NCBI GenBank assembly: GCA_903821255.1
Contig: CAIJKT010000583.1
Span: forward strand, 1 to 7,562
Reading direction: 5' to 3'
DNA: 7,562 bases
Origin: an uncultured Lentisphaeria bacterium
GTDB taxonomy: Bacteria > Verrucomicrobiota > Lentisphaeria > Victivallales > Victivallaceae
Positions 6,409-7,562 of this stretch are shown here, one piece after another. The notes under the pieces are model-generated. The model saw only the letters and a list, made by a program, of their open reading frames with translations, was not told the origin of the DNA and made no database searches. Position 1 is the first letter of the stretch; each line of letters starts with the position of its first letter. The position numbers were made by a program, and so were the translations under genes.

Positions 6409-6678
6409 TGCCTGTCATTCAAAGAATATAACGGTAATTCTGCGCATTATAGCTAAGGCTGCATACAACATTCCCTATACAGTCCCGTTAATCATCAGGA
6501 ATTACGCATCGGAAGCATTTGCGTCGCCGGCGGCCAAGCCAAGTTATGGCTGGACACGGAATCAAAATAGACGATAGAAACGGGAGATGCTATTTTGACA
6601 TCCTGATCGATTATACTATATTTATGTTGAAATTGTATGATTTTAAAACATTTATCAATAAGTACTAGGAAGCGCTAA
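6409..6678. other. Intergenic gap between the glycosidase-like gene and the symporter
   Basis: These 270 bp hold no secure gene. A hairpin AGCCA-AGTTA-TGGCT (6537-6551) is not followed by T residues, so no intrinsic terminator is evident after the 3130-6408 gene. The 67-codon frame crossing the start of this gap overlaps the end of that gene and resembles nothing known. The right-hand end carries the promoter at 6595-6622. Confidence 0.6.
6595..6622 (+). promoter_or_regulatory. Sigma-70 promoter of the symporter gene
   Basis: TTGACA (6595-6600), a 16-nt spacer and TATATT (6617-6622) form a good promoter, with transcription starting near 6629 and a leader of about 50 nt. The gene can thus be expressed independently of the upstream operon. 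TACTATAT (6614-6621) overlaps the -10 and also occurs at 494-501 in the left intergenic region, possibly a shared regulatory element. Confidence 0.65.
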
Positions 6679-7440
6679 ATGCACATTGTTGACTGGTTGA
6701 TTATGATTTTGCCGCTGACGATCTGCGCGGTGATCGCCCTTTATTCCCGGCGCTTTGTGCGCAGCGTCGCCGATTTTATGGCGGGCGGGCGTAATGCCGG
6801 CCGCTTCCTGATTTGCACGGCACGCAGTGAACAGGGAGCAGGCGCGGTAGTTTTTGTCGCCGTCTTTCAGATGTTTGCCATCTCCGGGTTCACGCTCTCA
6901 TGGTGGGGGCAGCTCTCAGTCCCGGTGAGTTTATTGATAGCGATCAGCGGTTTCGTCATCTATCGTTACCGCCAGACACGTGCTTTGACTCTAGGTCAAT
7001 TCTTCGAAATGCGCTACAGCCGCAATTTCCGGCTGTTTGCCGGGGGGCTGGCCTTTTTTGCCGGGCTGATTAACTTCGGCGTCATCCCGGTAATCGGTGC
7101 GCGTTTCATGACGAACTTTCTCGGCCTGCCGCATACAGTGTCTGTACTTGGCTGGCAGATTCAAACCTACCTTCTGCTGATGGCGCTTTTTCTTACAATT
7201 TGTGTGATAATGACCACTTTCGGCGGACAGATTGCAGTGCTTCTGACCGATTGCGCCGAAGGGATGTTCACCCAGATTTTTTATTCAGTAATTGCGGTTG
7301 CTCTAGTCGTTTTTTTCTTCAGTTGGACCGAGACACGCGCCGTGCTCCTGGATACCGCGCCGGGGTACCATTTTATTTTTCCAATCCCCCATATAGCTTC
7401 CCCAAAGAGGGAATTTTATGCTCAGAAATCGCGATTTTAG
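6679..7440 (+). CDS. Sodium:solute symporter (SSS family), truncated at the C-terminal side
   Basis: The 253-residue product matches the N-terminal half of an SSS-family transporter, which uses the sodium gradient to import sugars or other small solutes across the inner membrane. Six hydrophobic segments are visible, at about residues 3-22, 54-74, 78-96, 118-141, 158-181 and 198-216. Family-like motifs include DFMAGGRNAGRFL (32-44) and TLGQFFEMRYS (104-114). Whole proteins of this family have roughly 500-650 residues and 12-14 helices. Here the family-like sequence ends around DTAPGYHFIFPI (225-236) and is followed by 17 unrelated residues and a stop in AT-rich DNA. The gene is therefore probably inactivated by an insertion, deletion or rearrangement near 7385; a contig-end artefact is also possible. 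AGGAAG lies 6 nt before the ATG. In an intact form it would import the product of the neighbouring glycosidase (inference). Confidence 0.8.
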   Translation: MHIVDWLIMILPLTICAVIALYSRRFVRSVADFMAGGRNAGRFLICTARSEQGAGAVVFVAVFQMFAISGFTLSWWGQLSVPVSLLIAISGFVIYRYRQTRALTLGQFFEMRYSRNFRLFAGGLAFFAGLINFGVIPVIGARFMTNFLGLPHTVSVLGWQIQTYLLLMALFLTICVIMTTFGGQIAVLLTDCAEGMFTQIFYSVIAVALVVFFFSWTETRAVLLDTAPGYHFIFPIPHIASPKREFYAQKSRF

Positions 7441-7528
7441 CCAATCTTATCGTTCAAGCTATAACCGTCAAAAAAGGTCTATTTTGGTGCTTTTAAGTTT
7501 AAAAATGGCACTAAATGGTGCTAGCTAA
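7418..7528 (+). CDS. Possible 36-residue peptide in the AT-rich tail
   Basis: The ATG at 7418 follows AGAGGGA (7407-7411 core GAGGG) at good spacing and opens a 36-codon frame ending in TAA at 7526-7528. The product begins MLRNRDFSQSYRSSYNRQKR and continues with a short hydrophobic stretch (SILVLLSL). It overlaps the last 23 nt of the symporter frame. I recognise no family; it could be a leader peptide, the start of a broken element gene, or chance. Confidence 0.2.
   Translation: MLRNRDFSQSYRSSYNRQKRSILVLLSLKMALNGAS
7488..7521 (+). other. Mutually exclusive hairpins in the AT-rich tail
   Basis: GTGC (7487-7490, with its first G at 7487) and TTTTAA (7491-7496) can pair with TTAAAA (7499-7504) and GCAC (7508-7511), with a 3-nt bulge. 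The same GCAC can instead pair with GTGC at 7518-7521. This is the layout of an attenuator-like switch, but the arms are short and AT-rich. Confidence 0.2.
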
Positions 7529-7562
7529 AACTATCAAATTTAAGCTAATTATTCATGCTGCA

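Larger units (their letters stand above)
7385..7562. other. AT-rich tail after the symporter break, possible edge of an inserted element
   Basis: From about 7385 the symporter similarity stops, and from about 7414 the base composition becomes much richer in A and T than in the preceding gene. TTCCC (7398-7402) and GGGAA (7409-7413) form a short inverted repeat close to the break. Several further inverted repeats follow. No transposase can be read before the window ends, so a mobile element is only a possibility. Confidence 0.3.

Noticed and set aside
6457..6570. 37 open codons ending GGQAKLWLDTESK as a gene remnant
   Set aside because: The stretch looks protein-like but is short, lacks a usable start codon and cannot be tied to a family.
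6374..6577. 67-codon plus-strand frame over the end of the glycosidase-like gene
   Set aside because: It overlaps the F5/8 domain coding region in another frame, has no good ribosome binding site and no family resemblance.

Overview
The window looks like a carbohydrate-utilisation locus from a member of the Lentisphaerae (Victivallis-like, PVC superphylum). This is inference from gene content: a GntR-type regulator with a LacI-type sensor, a pseudopilin-like protein with an FTLIELL leader and an H-X9-DG C-terminus, a large secreted multidomain glycosidase-like protein, and a sodium:solute symporter of the type that starts with VDW and carries TLGQFFEMRYS. That combination is familiar from Lentisphaerae. 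No rRNA, tRNA or other taxonomic marker is present to prove it.

Layout. Positions 1-239 (minus strand) hold the first 79 codons of a GntR-family regulator that runs off the left edge. It is preceded by a consensus sigma-70 promoter (TTGACA, 17 bp, TATAAT). About 980 bp without a secure gene follows (240-1217). This stretch carries a family of TGTCC-based repeats, a 25-bp direct repeat, several hairpins and palindromes, and a doubtful 218-codon open frame. Three plus-strand genes then follow with short gaps (15 and 55 nt) and good ribosome binding sites: a GntR/LacI-type regulator (1218-2306), a pseudopilin-like H-X9-DG protein (2322-3074), and a 1092-residue secreted protein with CBM9-like, TIM-barrel glycosidase-like, beta-galactosidase-trimerisation-like and F5/8 type C domains (3130-6408). 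After a 270-bp gap with its own promoter comes a sodium:solute symporter (6679-7440). It ends after about half of the normal family length, where the sequence turns markedly AT-rich. The last ~170 bp look like a different kind of DNA, possibly the edge of an inserted element.

How the parts may work together (inference): the 1218-2306 regulator senses a sugar and controls the cluster. The large secreted protein binds and cleaves a glycan, with the pseudopilin-like protein perhaps helping at the envelope. The symporter would import the released sugar, but it appears broken here. The left-hand regulator diverges from this cluster and probably controls a neighbouring one.

No CRISPR array, RNA gene, transposase or known defence system is visible. 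The most unusual features are the structured repeat-rich intergenic region, the truncated symporter with its foreign-looking tail, and a glycosidase that does not fit an obvious family from sequence alone.
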